From: Desulfitobacterium sp038181555 | GTDB lineage: Bacteria; Bacillota; Desulfitobacteriia; Desulfitobacteriales; Desulfitobacteriaceae | DNA length: 43,397 bases | Assembly: GCF_038181555.1 (NCBI RefSeq) | Contig: NZ_JBBWUA010000026.1 | Coordinates: 1-43,397 of the forward strand | Direction of reading: 5' to 3' | In this document: positions 24,435 to 32,458 of the stretch, in pieces | Position numbering within the stretch: position 1 is the stretch's first letter | Layout: each line of letters opens with the position of its first letter | The notes under the pieces: generated by a model | What the model was told of the DNA's origin: nothing | Databases searched by the model: none | What the model saw: only the letters and a program-made list of their open reading frames with translations | Made by a program: the position numbers and the translations under genes

Positions 24435-25430
24435 CTACTTTTTCGGGTTGGGGTCTTGTTGTGAATTGCCCGTACGTGCAATGTTTTCGCGCATACTTGT
24501 ATCAGCCATAATATTTTGCATATTGTAATAATCCATGACTCCCAATTTTCCCTCTTTTAAAGCTTCCGATAACGCTCTAGGTACTTCGGATTCCGCTTCA
24601 ACAACCTTCGCACGCATCTCTTGAACATAAGCAACCATCTCTTGCTCTCTAGCTACAGCCATAGCACGACGCTCTTCTGCTTTTGCTTGGGCAATGCGTT
24701 TGTCTGCTTCTGCCTGATCTGTTTGAAGTTGGGCACCGATATTCTTACCTACATCCACATCGGCGATGTCGATGGAAAGAATTTCAAAAGCTGTTCCTGA
24801 GTCAAGCCCTTTAGATAATACAGTACGAGATACCATGTCGGGATTTTCCAAAACTTGCTCATGGGATTGAGACGAACCGATACTAGTTACGATACCTTCC
24901 CCGACACGGGCAATGATGGTTTCTTCCCCCGCTCCCCCGACAAGACGGTCGAGGTTAGCACGAACCGTTACCCGTGCTTTTACACGAAGCTCAATTCCGT
25001 TTTTAGCCACCGCAGAAACAATCGGTGTTTCAATAACCTTTGGGTTTACGGACATTTGGACCGCTTGCAGTACATCACGGCCAGCTAAGTCGATGGCTGC
25101 AGCTCTTTCAAACTGAAGAGGAATTGCTGCGCGCTCTGCTGCAATCAAAGCATTGATGACTTTGTCGACGTTACCACCCGCAAGATAATGGGCCTCTAGT
25201 TTTGCCGTTGTTACGTTTAAACCTGCTTTATGAGCTTTAATTAAGGGATTAACAATCTTGGCAGGAGTAACCCTTCTTAACCGCATCCCGATTAATGTAA
25301 AGATTCCTACATTTACACCAGCTGCCAGCGCAGAAATCCAGAGGCCTACCGGAATAAAGGTCAACAGTATACTGATTACGATAAAGGCTATCGCCAGAAG
25401 AATGATGGGTATTAAGTTTCCAATTAGCAT
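24435..25430 (-). CDS. floA: Flotillin-like protein FloA
   Basis: At 331 aa it has the same length as Bacillus FloA (YqfA). An N-terminal hydrophobic hairpin (PIILLAIAFIVISILLTFIPVGLWISALAAGV) is followed by the SPFH domain (TPAKIVNPLIKAHKAGLNVTTAKLEAHYLAGGNVDKVI), the GIVTSIGSSQSHEQVLENPD block, and a coiled-coil region rich in Ala/Glu/Arg (EADKRIAQAKAEERRAMAVAREQEM). FloA organises fluid or functional membrane microdomains. It follows the NfeD gene, its usual partner. GGGGCG lies seven bases before the ATG. Confidence 0.95.
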   Translation of the reverse strand: MLIGNLIPIILLAIAFIVISILLTFIPVGLWISALAAGVNVGIFTLIGMRLRRVTPAKIVNPLIKAHKAGLNVTTAKLEAHYLAGGNVDKVINALIAAERAAIPLQFERAAAIDLAGRDVLQAVQMSVNPKVIETPIVSAVAKNGIELRVKARVTVRANLDRLVGGAGEETIIARVGEGIVTSIGSSQSHEQVLENPDMVSRTVLSKGLDSGTAFEILSIDIADVDVGKNIGAQLQTDQAEADKRIAQAKAEERRAMAVAREQEMVAYVQEMRAKVVEAESEVPRALSEALKEGKLGVMDYYNMQNIMADTSMRENIARTGNSQQDPNPKK

Positions 25431-25477
25431 TTTTATTCGCCCCTAGGGGCTCCACCTCCCGAATTATATTATTTGAT

Positions 25478-25954
25478 TTAGGAAATTTGCCGAACTATGA
25501 CGCGAGTTCCTTCGACAGCGATAATTTTTACACGGTGGTTAACTTCGATAAATCCCCCTTCCGTAACCACATCCAGTCTGTGGCCATTGACCTCAGCTGT
25601 ACCAGCAGGACGCAAGGGACTAAGAGCAACCCCTTCACACCCTACATAGTTTTCCAGATCTGCGGTGGGGGCTACATAGCCTTCTTGATTCGATTGTTTG
25701 GTGTTTAATGAAAAACGTTGCCAAAAGCGTCTTGTACGGGGAATGCGAAAGCTTAAAGCGACGAGAACACCTAAGATGAGAAACATACTGCTCACATAAG
25801 CAACACCTTGAAGTACCGAATCTGCGGTCAGGAATATCCCTGCCGACAAAAGGATCAATCCTACTATTCCCAGAATTCCACCGGGGATAAATATTTCTAG
25901 AAATAAAAAGGACAAACCTAAAATAACCAGAGCCACAATCCCACTTGTCACCAT
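25478..25954 (-). CDS. NfeD-like membrane protein (short form)
   Basis: A 158-aa protein with an N-terminal helix, two more helices (GGILGIVGLILLSAGIFL and VSSMFLILGVLVALSF) and a C-terminal OB-fold-like domain (YVGCEGVALSPLRPAGTAEVNGHRLDVVTEGGFI) as in short NfeD proteins. These are encoded next to SPFH proteins and help localise or regulate them. GAGGAGAGGAGGGAAG lies before the ATG. It is second in the operon, between the DUF1836 gene and floA. Confidence 0.9.
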   Translation of the reverse strand: MVTSGIVALVILGLSFLFLEIFIPGGILGIVGLILLSAGIFLTADSVLQGVAYVSSMFLILGVLVALSFRIPRTRRFWQRFSLNTKQSNQEGYVAPTADLENYVGCEGVALSPLRPAGTAEVNGHRLDVVTEGGFIEVNHRVKIIAVEGTRVIVRQIS

Positions 25955-25999
25955 AAATTCTTCCCTCCTCTCCTCTATTATAATGCAGATGCTATTTAA

Positions 26000-26590
26000 T
26001 CAAGACTTCTCCTGAGGATTGTTTGGCTGAGGAATATTTTTCAACCACTCCTGGGCAATCTGTTTATATAGATTAGCCCGCGCTAGAAGATTGAGAATAA
26101 CCAAGGTAGCCGCTACCTTATCTCTATCCTCCGGGTTAAGTTCTTCGCCAGATAGTGCCTCATTAACTTCTTCCGGTAATTGCTCGAGGGAAGTCACCCA
26201 ATCCGCTTGAGTAAGATCAAAGATTTCGCTGTAATAGCGATATAACTTCGCCGGATTAATCCGGTCATCTGTATTATCACTAAGGTCTAAATTAACAAAC
26301 CTTAATAACTGAGAGGCATCCTCTAAGGAAAGGATGTTTCTTAAATCATTCAACAAGAGGATATTGGCAACCTGCTCCCGGGTATACTTTTTTTTCTGAG
26401 GGTGCGGCAAATATTCTCTTCTTACCCAATTTTGAATATGCGTGTTATTTATATCATTATGACTCACTCGTTGAGCGACCTCGACGACTTGGGATAACAT
26501 CATGGAATCCAGCTCTAAATAAGGTAAAGCCTTCTTTTTGGGTTCATAGCGATTTGCAATCTCGCTAATTTCCTTGAGATAAGAATTCAT
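26000..26590 (-). CDS. DUF1836 family protein with MerR-like HTH
   Basis: A 196-aa soluble protein whose central part (NNTHIQNWVRREYLPHPQKKKYTREQVANILLLNDLR) is the helix-turn-helix of the DUF1836 family, with a C-terminal helical region (EELNPEDRDKVAATLVILNLLAR). The family is common in Firmicutes and its targets are unknown. ATG 26590 lies eight bases after AAGGAGG. It is the first gene after a consensus promoter and ahead of nfeD-floA, so it may regulate or respond with membrane-domain functions; that is inference. Confidence 0.85.
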   Translation of the reverse strand: MNSYLKEISEIANRYEPKKKALPYLELDSMMLSQVVEVAQRVSHNDINNTHIQNWVRREYLPHPQKKKYTREQVANILLLNDLRNILSLEDASQLLRFVNLDLSDNTDDRINPAKLYRYYSEIFDLTQADWVTSLEQLPEEVNEALSGEELNPEDRDKVAATLVILNLLARANLYKQIAQEWLKNIPQPNNPQEKS

Positions 26591-26756
26591 GAATATCACC
26601 TCCTTTTTATTATTTCGCTTTTCACTGTTAAACTTAAATCGGGTGTTGTCCTTCGATTTTTAATATGGGATAGCCTATCAAAGTCAAGGCATCATGGCAT
26701 CCTTTAGAACATATCACAGCATTCATAGAATTACTTTATATATTCTTTATGATTTT

Positions 26757-26785
26757 ATTATATGTTCACTTTGATCATATGTCAA
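26757..26785 (-). promoter_or_regulatory. Consensus sigma-A promoter of the DUF1836-nfeD-floA operon
   Basis: On the minus strand TTGACA (26785-26780) and TATAAT (26762-26757) are both perfect and 17 bases apart, about 165 bases upstream of the DUF1836 start. The surrounding gap of 339 bases to the next gene holds only this promoter, a plus-strand promoter and AT-rich leader. Confidence 0.75.
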
Positions 26786-26865
26786 TGTATTTTTAGCTTT
26801 TCTTCACATATTTTTTAGCGAATAACTAATGGTATAGCCCATGCTTTATCTCCAAGGCTCCGCTA

Positions 26866-26874
26866 TGCTATAAT
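26866..26874 (+). promoter_or_regulatory. Extended -10 promoter of the aminopeptidase gene
   Basis: TGC-TATAAT is a perfect extended -10 about 56 bases upstream of the aminopeptidase start; the -35 region is weak. Confidence 0.55.
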
Positions 26875-26929
26875 TTATCTTTAGAGGGTAATTAATACAC
26901 TAATCGGTTTGTAAAGGAGTTGCTCGCTA

Positions 26930-28159
26930 ATGAATGATCAATTACTTGAAAAATATGCTCAACTTATTGTTAAATCCGGAGTCAATCTCCAACCTAATCA
27001 GATACTCGTTATAAACTCTCCTCTTGAGTGCGCTGAGTTTACACGGAAAATTGCAGGGATCGCCTACCAAGTAGGCGCCAAGGATGTAGCGATTTTTTGG
27101 AAGGATGAACTGATGTCGAAAATACGTTTTCTGCAAGCACCGGATGCCATCTTTGATGAATTTCCGGAATGGCAGAAAGCCTTTTATCTGGACTATTCTC
27201 GTCAAGGGGCGGCCTTTTTAAGCATCTCAGCCTCCGATCCCGAACTAATGAAAGAGGTCAATCCAGACCGCATTGTCAGAGCACAAAGAGCATCCTCTAC
27301 CGCTCTCAAAGAATACCGCGATCGCTTGATGAGCAATCATAATCCTTGGTGCGTTGTTTCTGTGCCTACTCAGGCTTGGGCAAAGAAAGTCTTCCCGAAT
27401 GTCAGTATAAATGAAGCTATGGACAAACTTTGGGACGCCATATTTAAATCAGTTCGAGCTGATCAGGAAGATCCTGTTAAGGCTTGGCAAATCCACAAAG
27501 AGAACTTAAATCGCTCCATGAATATCCTAAACACTCATCGATTCCGGACCTTACATTTTGAAAATTCCCTCGGTACAGATCTATGGATTGAGTTGCCCGA
27601 GGGTCATCTATGGGTAGCGGGGGCAGACATTACACCTGAAGGTATCGAGTTCATAGCTAATATGCCTACCGAAGAGGTCTTCACCCTTCCTAAAAGGGCC
27701 GGGGTGAATGGAAAAGTTTTTAGTTCTTTACCCTTAAATTACAACGGCAGCCTCATCAAGAATTTTTCTCTGACCTTTAAAGACGGTCGAATTATCGATT
27801 TTAGTGCTGAAGAAGGGCTAGAGAGTTTAGCGGCCTTAATTAACACTGACGAAGGATCTCATTATCTAGGCGAAGTAGCCCTAGTTCCCGACAATTCTCC
27901 CATCTCTAATTCGAAAATCCTTTTCTATAATACCCTTTTTGATGAAAACGCTGCTTGCCACTTAGCAATCGGGAAAGCCTATCCTGTCTGCCTCGAAAAC
28001 GGCGATAAGCTCAGTGAAAGTGAATTAACAACCGCCGGTGTGAATGAATCCATGGTCCATGAAGATTTTATGATTGGTACACCTGATTTAAAGATTACCG
28101 GAATTACCTCTTCAGGTGATGAGGTTCCAGTTTTTAGCCAAGGAAATTTTGCGTTTTAG
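26930..28159 (+). CDS. M29-family metallo-aminopeptidase
   Basis: A 409-aa protein of normal M29 length. The metal ligands of the AmpT/AmpS/PepS family can be placed: Glu in NMPTEEVFTLP, Glu in HYLGEVALVP, His in AACHLAIGKAY, and His and Asp in SMVHEDFMIG. It is a cytosolic enzyme that removes N-terminal residues from peptides using two metal ions. AAAGGAG lies before the ATG. The cvfB gene follows after 12 bases, its ribosome binding site starting within this gene's stop codon region, so the two are likely translated from one mRNA. Confidence 0.92.
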   Translation: MNDQLLEKYAQLIVKSGVNLQPNQILVINSPLECAEFTRKIAGIAYQVGAKDVAIFWKDELMSKIRFLQAPDAIFDEFPEWQKAFYLDYSRQGAAFLSISASDPELMKEVNPDRIVRAQRASSTALKEYRDRLMSNHNPWCVVSVPTQAWAKKVFPNVSINEAMDKLWDAIFKSVRADQEDPVKAWQIHKENLNRSMNILNTHRFRTLHFENSLGTDLWIELPEGHLWVAGADITPEGIEFIANMPTEEVFTLPKRAGVNGKVFSSLPLNYNGSLIKNFSLTFKDGRIIDFSAEEGLESLAALINTDEGSHYLGEVALVPDNSPISNSKILFYNTLFDENAACHLAIGKAYPVCLENGDKLSESELTTAGVNESMVHEDFMIGTPDLKITGITSSGDEVPVFSQGNFAF

Positions 28160-28165
28160 GGAGGG
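28159..28165 (+). promoter_or_regulatory. Ribosome binding site deciding an AUC start for cvfB
   Basis: GGGAGGG starts at the last base of the preceding stop codon and is six bases before ATC at 28172. No ATG, GTG or TTG exists in this frame between the in-frame TAG (28157-28159) and a GTG at 28268, which is far inside the first conserved domain. Confidence 0.65.
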
Positions 28166-28171
28166 TTTACC

Positions 28172-29008
28172 ATCATCCAGGTTGGAAAAATAAATCAACT
28201 GAAGGTCGCTAATCTAGCCTCTTTTGGAGCCTATCTTGATGCGGAGACGGGTAATCGCCAAGACAATGTGCTCCTACCGGGCAATGAATGCCCCGACAAT
28301 GTCCAAGAAGGTGATCTTTTTGAAGTATTTGTCTATCATGATTCAGAAAATCGTTTGATTGCTACCCGCCAAAAACCTTTAGCCTTAGTGGGGGAAATTG
28401 CCTACTTAAAGGTGACTGCCAAGACAAAATTCGGTGCTTATCTTGACTTCGGTATTGAAAGGGGCCTTTTTCTCCCCTTCCGCGAACAAAAGCACCCTCT
28501 TGAGATAGATCATAGCTATCTTGTTTATCTTTATCTCGATAAGAGCGGACGGATATCTGCCACCACAGATATCTATAGCCTTCTCCGCTCCGATTCTCCT
28601 TATCAGAAAAACGATAATGTCATGGGCACAGTCTACCAAATCAATCCGGAAATCGGGGTATTTGTAGCCGTAGACAACCAATATATGGGCCTCATTCCTC
28701 GTTCAGAAAACTACTCAGATCTCCGGTGGGGTGATCGGGTTCAGACTCGTGTGATTCGTGTTCGCGAAGATGGCAAGCTAGACCTCTCCCCACGTAACCT
28801 TTCCCATCAACAAATGAATGTGGATGCCGAGCTTCTCATCAATGCCCTGAATGCTCATGGGGGCGTCTTACCTCTTAATGAAAAATCCGATCCGGATGAA
28901 ATTGAAAAAACCTTCCATATGAGCAAGGCCGCCTTTAAACGCGCCGTAGGTGTATTGCTAAAGAACGGCCGCATCAAAAAGTCGGGAGACGAATTAAGGC
29001 TCCCTTAA
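28172..29008 (+). CDS. cvfB: CvfB-like S1 RNA-binding protein, apparent AUC start
   Basis: About 278 aa. The N-terminus, read from ATC 28172, is x-IQVGKINQLKVANLASFGAYLDA, matching the first S1-like domain of CvfB, which begins with M-I-x-(I/V)-G. Two further S1 domains follow (VTAKTKFGAYLDFGIERGLFLP; VYQINPEIGVFVAVDNQYMGLIP) and then a C-terminal winged helix (DEIEKTFHMSKAAFKRAVGVLLKNGRIK). CvfB proteins bind RNA and affect virulence and stress genes in staphylococci. Using the first standard start (GTG 28268) would delete half of the first S1 domain. The second ATC (28175) is an alternative. Probably co-transcribed with the aminopeptidase. Confidence 0.85.
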   Translation: MIQVGKINQLKVANLASFGAYLDAETGNRQDNVLLPGNECPDNVQEGDLFEVFVYHDSENRLIATRQKPLALVGEIAYLKVTAKTKFGAYLDFGIERGLFLPFREQKHPLEIDHSYLVYLYLDKSGRISATTDIYSLLRSDSPYQKNDNVMGTVYQINPEIGVFVAVDNQYMGLIPRSENYSDLRWGDRVQTRVIRVREDGKLDLSPRNLSHQQMNVDAELLINALNAHGGVLPLNEKSDPDEIEKTFHMSKAAFKRAVGVLLKNGRIKKSGDELRLP

Positions 29009-29032
29009 GTTTAACTTCCATAAAATCAATAA

Positions 29033-29058
29033 GGGGTTCAGTGTAAAAACACTACCCC
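29033..29058 (+). terminator. Terminator-like hairpin after cvfB
   Basis: GGGGT and ACCCC plus AGTGT and ACACT form a stem with a two-base bulge and an A4 loop, followed a few bases later by CCTTTTTTG. It lies 25 bases after the cvfB stop. Confidence 0.55.
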
Positions 29059-29108
29059 ATTGTTCCTTTTTTGAAGAGTATGAAACAAGGCTACTTGGAC
29101 GAGTTAGC

Positions 29109-29142
29109 ATGTCAAATTTTGCACCAGTGCCAAATTTGACAT
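29109..29142. repeat. Inverted repeat in the cvfB-trkH convergent region
   Basis: ATGTCAAATTT and AAATTTGACAT are exact complements around GCAC/GTGC, with one internal mismatch. There is no T-run, so it does not look like a simple terminator. Confidence 0.6.
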
Positions 29143-29228
29143 AGAGATTTATACTAGATACCAGAAAGTATGAGTTGCTTTATAGAAATTTCAGTGAACA
29201 GAGTAATATTAATTGAATAGACTTAAGT

Positions 29229-29266
29229 AAAAGGTGCTGTGAAATTACGATTTCACAGCACCTTTT
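29229..29266. terminator. Bidirectional terminator with 17-bp perfect stem
   Basis: The arms begin AAAAGGTGCTGTGAAAT and end with the exact complement around a TACG loop; both sides end in TTTT. It can end transcription from cvfB on the plus strand and from trkH on the minus strand. Its core TGTGAAAT/ATTTCAC recurs in the hairpin at 29470-29499. Confidence 0.75.
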
Positions 29267-29303
29267 CAAATATAATAAATCCAACTTGCAAAGACCCATT
29301 AGT

Positions 29304-29440
29304 GTAGCTTCTCACACAATAGTGAACGATTTTAAGCGAGCAGCTACCCGTTCTTCGCGAAAAGCACCCGACGGAGGAAGTGCTTGAGCGTTAGAACGGG
29401 TGCGCGCAGCTTACTGAGTGAGCGATGTGTGAGAAGCTAC
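29304..29440. repeat. 137-bp nested palindromic element
   Basis: The outer arms GTAGCTTCTCACACA (29304-29318) and TGTGTGAGAAGCTAC (29426-29440) are perfect. Inside are a second perfect pair ACCCGTTCT/AGAACGGGT (29346-29354, 29393-29401) and a third pair AAGCAC/GTGCTT (29362-29367, 29380-29385). It is more GC-rich than its surroundings and has no coding frame. It resembles a small non-coding repeat element or a structured RNA. Confidence 0.6.
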
Positions 29441-29469
29441 CCGACCCCAATCTTTCAAGAATATGCAAT

Positions 29470-29499
29470 GGGGGTGTGAAATCTTAATTTCACGCCCCC
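29470..29499 (+). terminator. Hairpin just after trkH stop
   Basis: GGGGGTGTGAAAT and ATTTCACGCCCCC (one wobble pair) with a CTTA loop, followed on the plus strand by TTTT. It shares its TGTGAAAT/ATTTCAC core with the hairpin at 29229-29266. Confidence 0.55.
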
Positions 29500-29507
29500 T
29501 TTTCCAA

Positions 29508-30965
29508 TTACCATCTATTCTTCGTCTTCCAAAACTCAGGCCGCAATAAAATCAGCAAAGTAAAAAGCTCCAATCGACCAAGCAACATGCAAAGTATCAA
29601 AACGGACTTTCCAAATATAGTGACACTGGCAAAAGTAGTCGTCGGCCCGACAATTCCAAAACCGGGTCCAACATTACCCAGGGAGGCTGCTACAGCGCTC
29701 ATTGCATCCATCGGCTCAAGCCCTGTTCCGGCAACTAGAATAGTGGCTATAGCAAAAATCCCTACATAAAGAAAGAAGAATAAACTGACCATATTGACCG
29801 CTGCAGCATTAATCGGCTTCCCATCTAATTTAATACTCGATACTGCCTGAGGATGTAATCCTCGCGTCAGCATTGACCAAGTATGTTTAGTGAGAAGCAT
29901 AATTCGAGCAATTTTTATGCCTCCGGTTGTTGATCCGGCGCATCCCCCAATAAACATCAGCACAAACAAAATTAACTTTGTTATTGCCGGCCACAGATCA
30001 TAATCAGTAGAAACGAAACCCGTTCCCGTAACCATGGAGACCACTTGGAATAGTCCGTGACGCAGGGCATAATCCGGTGGCTTATCGTGCGTCAGCCACA
30101 ATCCTCCCATGATGAGCACGGTACTGACACAAATAATGCTGAGATAAGTAATAAACTCGGTATTCCTAAAGGGTTTCAAGCTTTTCTTTGTCCAGGCCTC
30201 GAGATAAAGGCGGTAGTTTCCCCCAGCAATAATAATAAATACAATAATGATACCTTCAATAGCTAGGCTGTTGTAGTGCATAATGCTGGCGTTTTTCGTT
30301 GAAAATCCTCCGGCTGATACCGTCGAAAAAGCATTGTTGACAGCGTCAAATAGATCCAATCCTGCGGCTAAGAGCAACCCGATCAATACTAAAGTAAAAA
30401 ATGTATAGATCCGCCAAAGAGATATGGCTGTATCTCGAATGCGGGGCATGATCCGCTTGCTTAAAGGACCCGGAACCTCCGCATTAAAAAGCTGCACAGC
30501 CCCAAAGCCGGTATTGGGCAACAAAATAATGAAGAGGACAATAATCCCCATGCCGCCCAGCCAATGGGTGATACTGCGCCAAAGTAGTATTGACATGGGC
30601 AATATCTCAACATCATCAATAACACTTGAACCCGTTGTTGTTAAGCCCGATACGGCTTCAAAAAGGGCATCGATATAAGTAGGGACACTGCCTGATATCC
30701 AAAAGGGCAAGGCACCGAGAAGAGACGTGAAGAACCATGCTCCGGCAACAATGACAAAGCTCTCGCGTATTCCCATTTTTCCTTCAGTTGATTCCCGTAA
30801 CCGATACATCAAAAAGCCAAGAACAGCAGTAATCGTGAGGGATAATAAAAACGCACTACTACTGCTTTCTCTGTTAAAAACCGCAAGAATAAAGGGAATG
30901 AGCATTGTCAAGGCATAGCCGATCAGAAGTCTTCCTACTATCCCTCGCACCAGCGAATAATTCAT
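29508..30965 (-). CDS. TrkH-family potassium transporter subunit (second copy)
   Basis: A 485-aa TrkH/KtrB-type channel with four membrane-pore-membrane repeats. The selectivity-filter turns are GLTTTGSS, STVSAGGFST, MVTGTGFVST and ASLGNVGPG, all with the key Gly kept, but pores 2, 3 and 4 differ from the neighbouring copy (ATGGF, TTTGY, TLGNVG). It imports K+ (or Na+) driven by ion gradients and gated by TrkA. It starts 34 bases after the first trkH copy, with GAGGAGCAAATCAAAG before the ATG, and is the last gene of the trkA-trkH-trkH operon. Confidence 0.92.
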   Translation of the reverse strand: MNYSLVRGIVGRLLIGYALTMLIPFILAVFNRESSSSAFLLSLTITAVLGFLMYRLRESTEGKMGIRESFVIVAGAWFFTSLLGALPFWISGSVPTYIDALFEAVSGLTTTGSSVIDDVEILPMSILLWRSITHWLGGMGIIVLFIILLPNTGFGAVQLFNAEVPGPLSKRIMPRIRDTAISLWRIYTFFTLVLIGLLLAAGLDLFDAVNNAFSTVSAGGFSTKNASIMHYNSLAIEGIIIVFIIIAGGNYRLYLEAWTKKSLKPFRNTEFITYLSIICVSTVLIMGGLWLTHDKPPDYALRHGLFQVVSMVTGTGFVSTDYDLWPAITKLILFVLMFIGGCAGSTTGGIKIARIMLLTKHTWSMLTRGLHPQAVSSIKLDGKPINAAAVNMVSLFFFLYVGIFAIATILVAGTGLEPMDAMSAVAASLGNVGPGFGIVGPTTTFASVTIFGKSVLILCMLLGRLELFTLLILLRPEFWKTKNRW

Positions 30966-30999
30966 CTTTGATTTGCTCCTCGTTCATGATACCAGTCTC

Positions 31000-32457
31000 T
31001 TACCAAGTTTTTTGTCTTCGCCAAAATTCACGACGGAAAATTATCAGCAAAGTAAAGAATTCTAAACGTCCCACTAGCATACAAACGGTCAGGACGGCTT
31101 TCCCGAAAAGGTTAATACCGGCAAAGGTTGTCGTCGGTCCGACAAATCCAAAGCCGGGGCCCACATTACCGAGAGTGGCGGCTACAGCGCTCATCGCATC
31201 AAAGGGCTTTAATCCCGTTCCGGCAATCAGAATGCTGGCTCCGGCAAAGGTCACGATATAAAGGAAAAAGAAAATCCCCACACGATTCAGGGTCTCTGTG
31301 TCAATAACCTTGCCATCGAGTTTAATTCCGGAAATAACTCGGGGATGAATTCCCCTTTTGAGTTCAGCCCAAGTCTTTTTTGCCAACAGGATGATTCGAG
31401 AAACCTTAATACCTCCTGAAGTTGATCCGGCACTACCGCCGATAAACATGAGGAGAAATAAGATGATTTTCGTCATCGAAGGCCATAGGTCAAAATCTGC
31501 TGAGGCATAACCAGTAGTCGTAATAATTGAGGATACTTGGAATAAGGCATGCCGCACGGCCAATAAAGGCGACTCGCCGATATTAAACCACAAGCTGCCC
31601 GCAATCACCAAGGTCGAACCTAGTATGATGAGTAGATAGGTTATTAGTTCTGTATTGCGGAAGGGTTTAAGACTTTTTTTGCGCCAAATCGTCAGATAAA
31701 TAACGAAGTTCGCTCCGGAGACAATCATAAAGAACGATAGAATCATCTCGATGGCTAGGCTATCATAAAACATAATGCTCGTGTTTTTTGTCGAGAACCC
31801 CCCGGTAGCAATTGTCGCAAAAGAGTTGTTCACCGCATCCAGAAAGGTCATCCCCGCCGACCAAAGGAGTAGTGTGCAAATGGCCGTAAAGATGAGGTAA
31901 ATTTTCCACAGGGTAATCGCCGTATCACGAATTCTCGGCATCACACGATCATGGGTGGGGCCAGGTACCTCGGCGTTAAAAAGGAGCACCGTTCCTAAAT
32001 CAGTTTTGGGAAGTAAAACTATAAAGAGTACGATAATTCCCATGCCACCTAGCCAATGGGTAAGACTCCGCCACAACAGAATTGATTGTGGCAAGCTCTC
32101 CACATCGGGAATGACGCTGGCGCCTGTGGTCGTAAGTCCTGATACAGTCTCAAAAACCGCATCGATATAAGTTGGCACCACATCAGCAAATTGAAAGGGC
32201 AACGCCCCAAATAAAGAGGCAAGAATCCAAGCTCCCACCACAGATCCAAAAGCTTCACGCACCCCAATTTTCATCTCAGTTAGCTTGGCCTGTCGGGCAA
32301 AGACTAATCCCGTCAATAAGGTAAGAAATACAGAAAGGAGGAAGGCAAGTCTACTCCATTCCTCCAGGGCAAGTGCCAACACCAAGGGAATACTCATGGC
32401 ACCGGCATATACGATGAGAAGTCTTCCGAGCAACCCCAAAATTACGGGAATGTTCAT
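31000..32457 (-). CDS. TrkH-family potassium transporter subunit (first copy)
   Basis: Also 485 aa and collinear with the downstream copy along its whole length, so the pair arose by tandem duplication. Its filter turns are GLTTTGAS, ATIATGGFST, IITTTGYASA and ATLGNVGPG, closer to typical KtrB/TrkH. Its ATG lies one base after the trkA stop, with GGGAGC overlapping the end of trkA, which implies translational coupling with the regulatory subunit. Confidence 0.93.
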   Translation of the reverse strand: MNIPVILGLLGRLLIVYAGAMSIPLVLALALEEWSRLAFLLSVFLTLLTGLVFARQAKLTEMKIGVREAFGSVVGAWILASLFGALPFQFADVVPTYIDAVFETVSGLTTTGASVIPDVESLPQSILLWRSLTHWLGGMGIIVLFIVLLPKTDLGTVLLFNAEVPGPTHDRVMPRIRDTAITLWKIYLIFTAICTLLLWSAGMTFLDAVNNSFATIATGGFSTKNTSIMFYDSLAIEMILSFFMIVSGANFVIYLTIWRKKSLKPFRNTELITYLLIILGSTLVIAGSLWFNIGESPLLAVRHALFQVSSIITTTGYASADFDLWPSMTKIILFLLMFIGGSAGSTSGGIKVSRIILLAKKTWAELKRGIHPRVISGIKLDGKVIDTETLNRVGIFFFLYIVTFAGASILIAGTGLKPFDAMSAVAATLGNVGPGFGFVGPTTTFAGINLFGKAVLTVCMLVGRLEFFTLLIIFRREFWRRQKTW

Positions 32458-32458
32458 C

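Noticed and set aside
28160..28268. Frameshift or truncated cvfB
   Set aside because: The frame is open and homologous to the family from ATC 28172 onward; no shift is needed, only a non-standard start.
29304..29440. CRISPR array or tRNA in the palindromic region
   Set aside because: There are no regularly spaced direct repeats and no cloverleaf with a CCA-type acceptor end; the pattern is nested inverted repeats.
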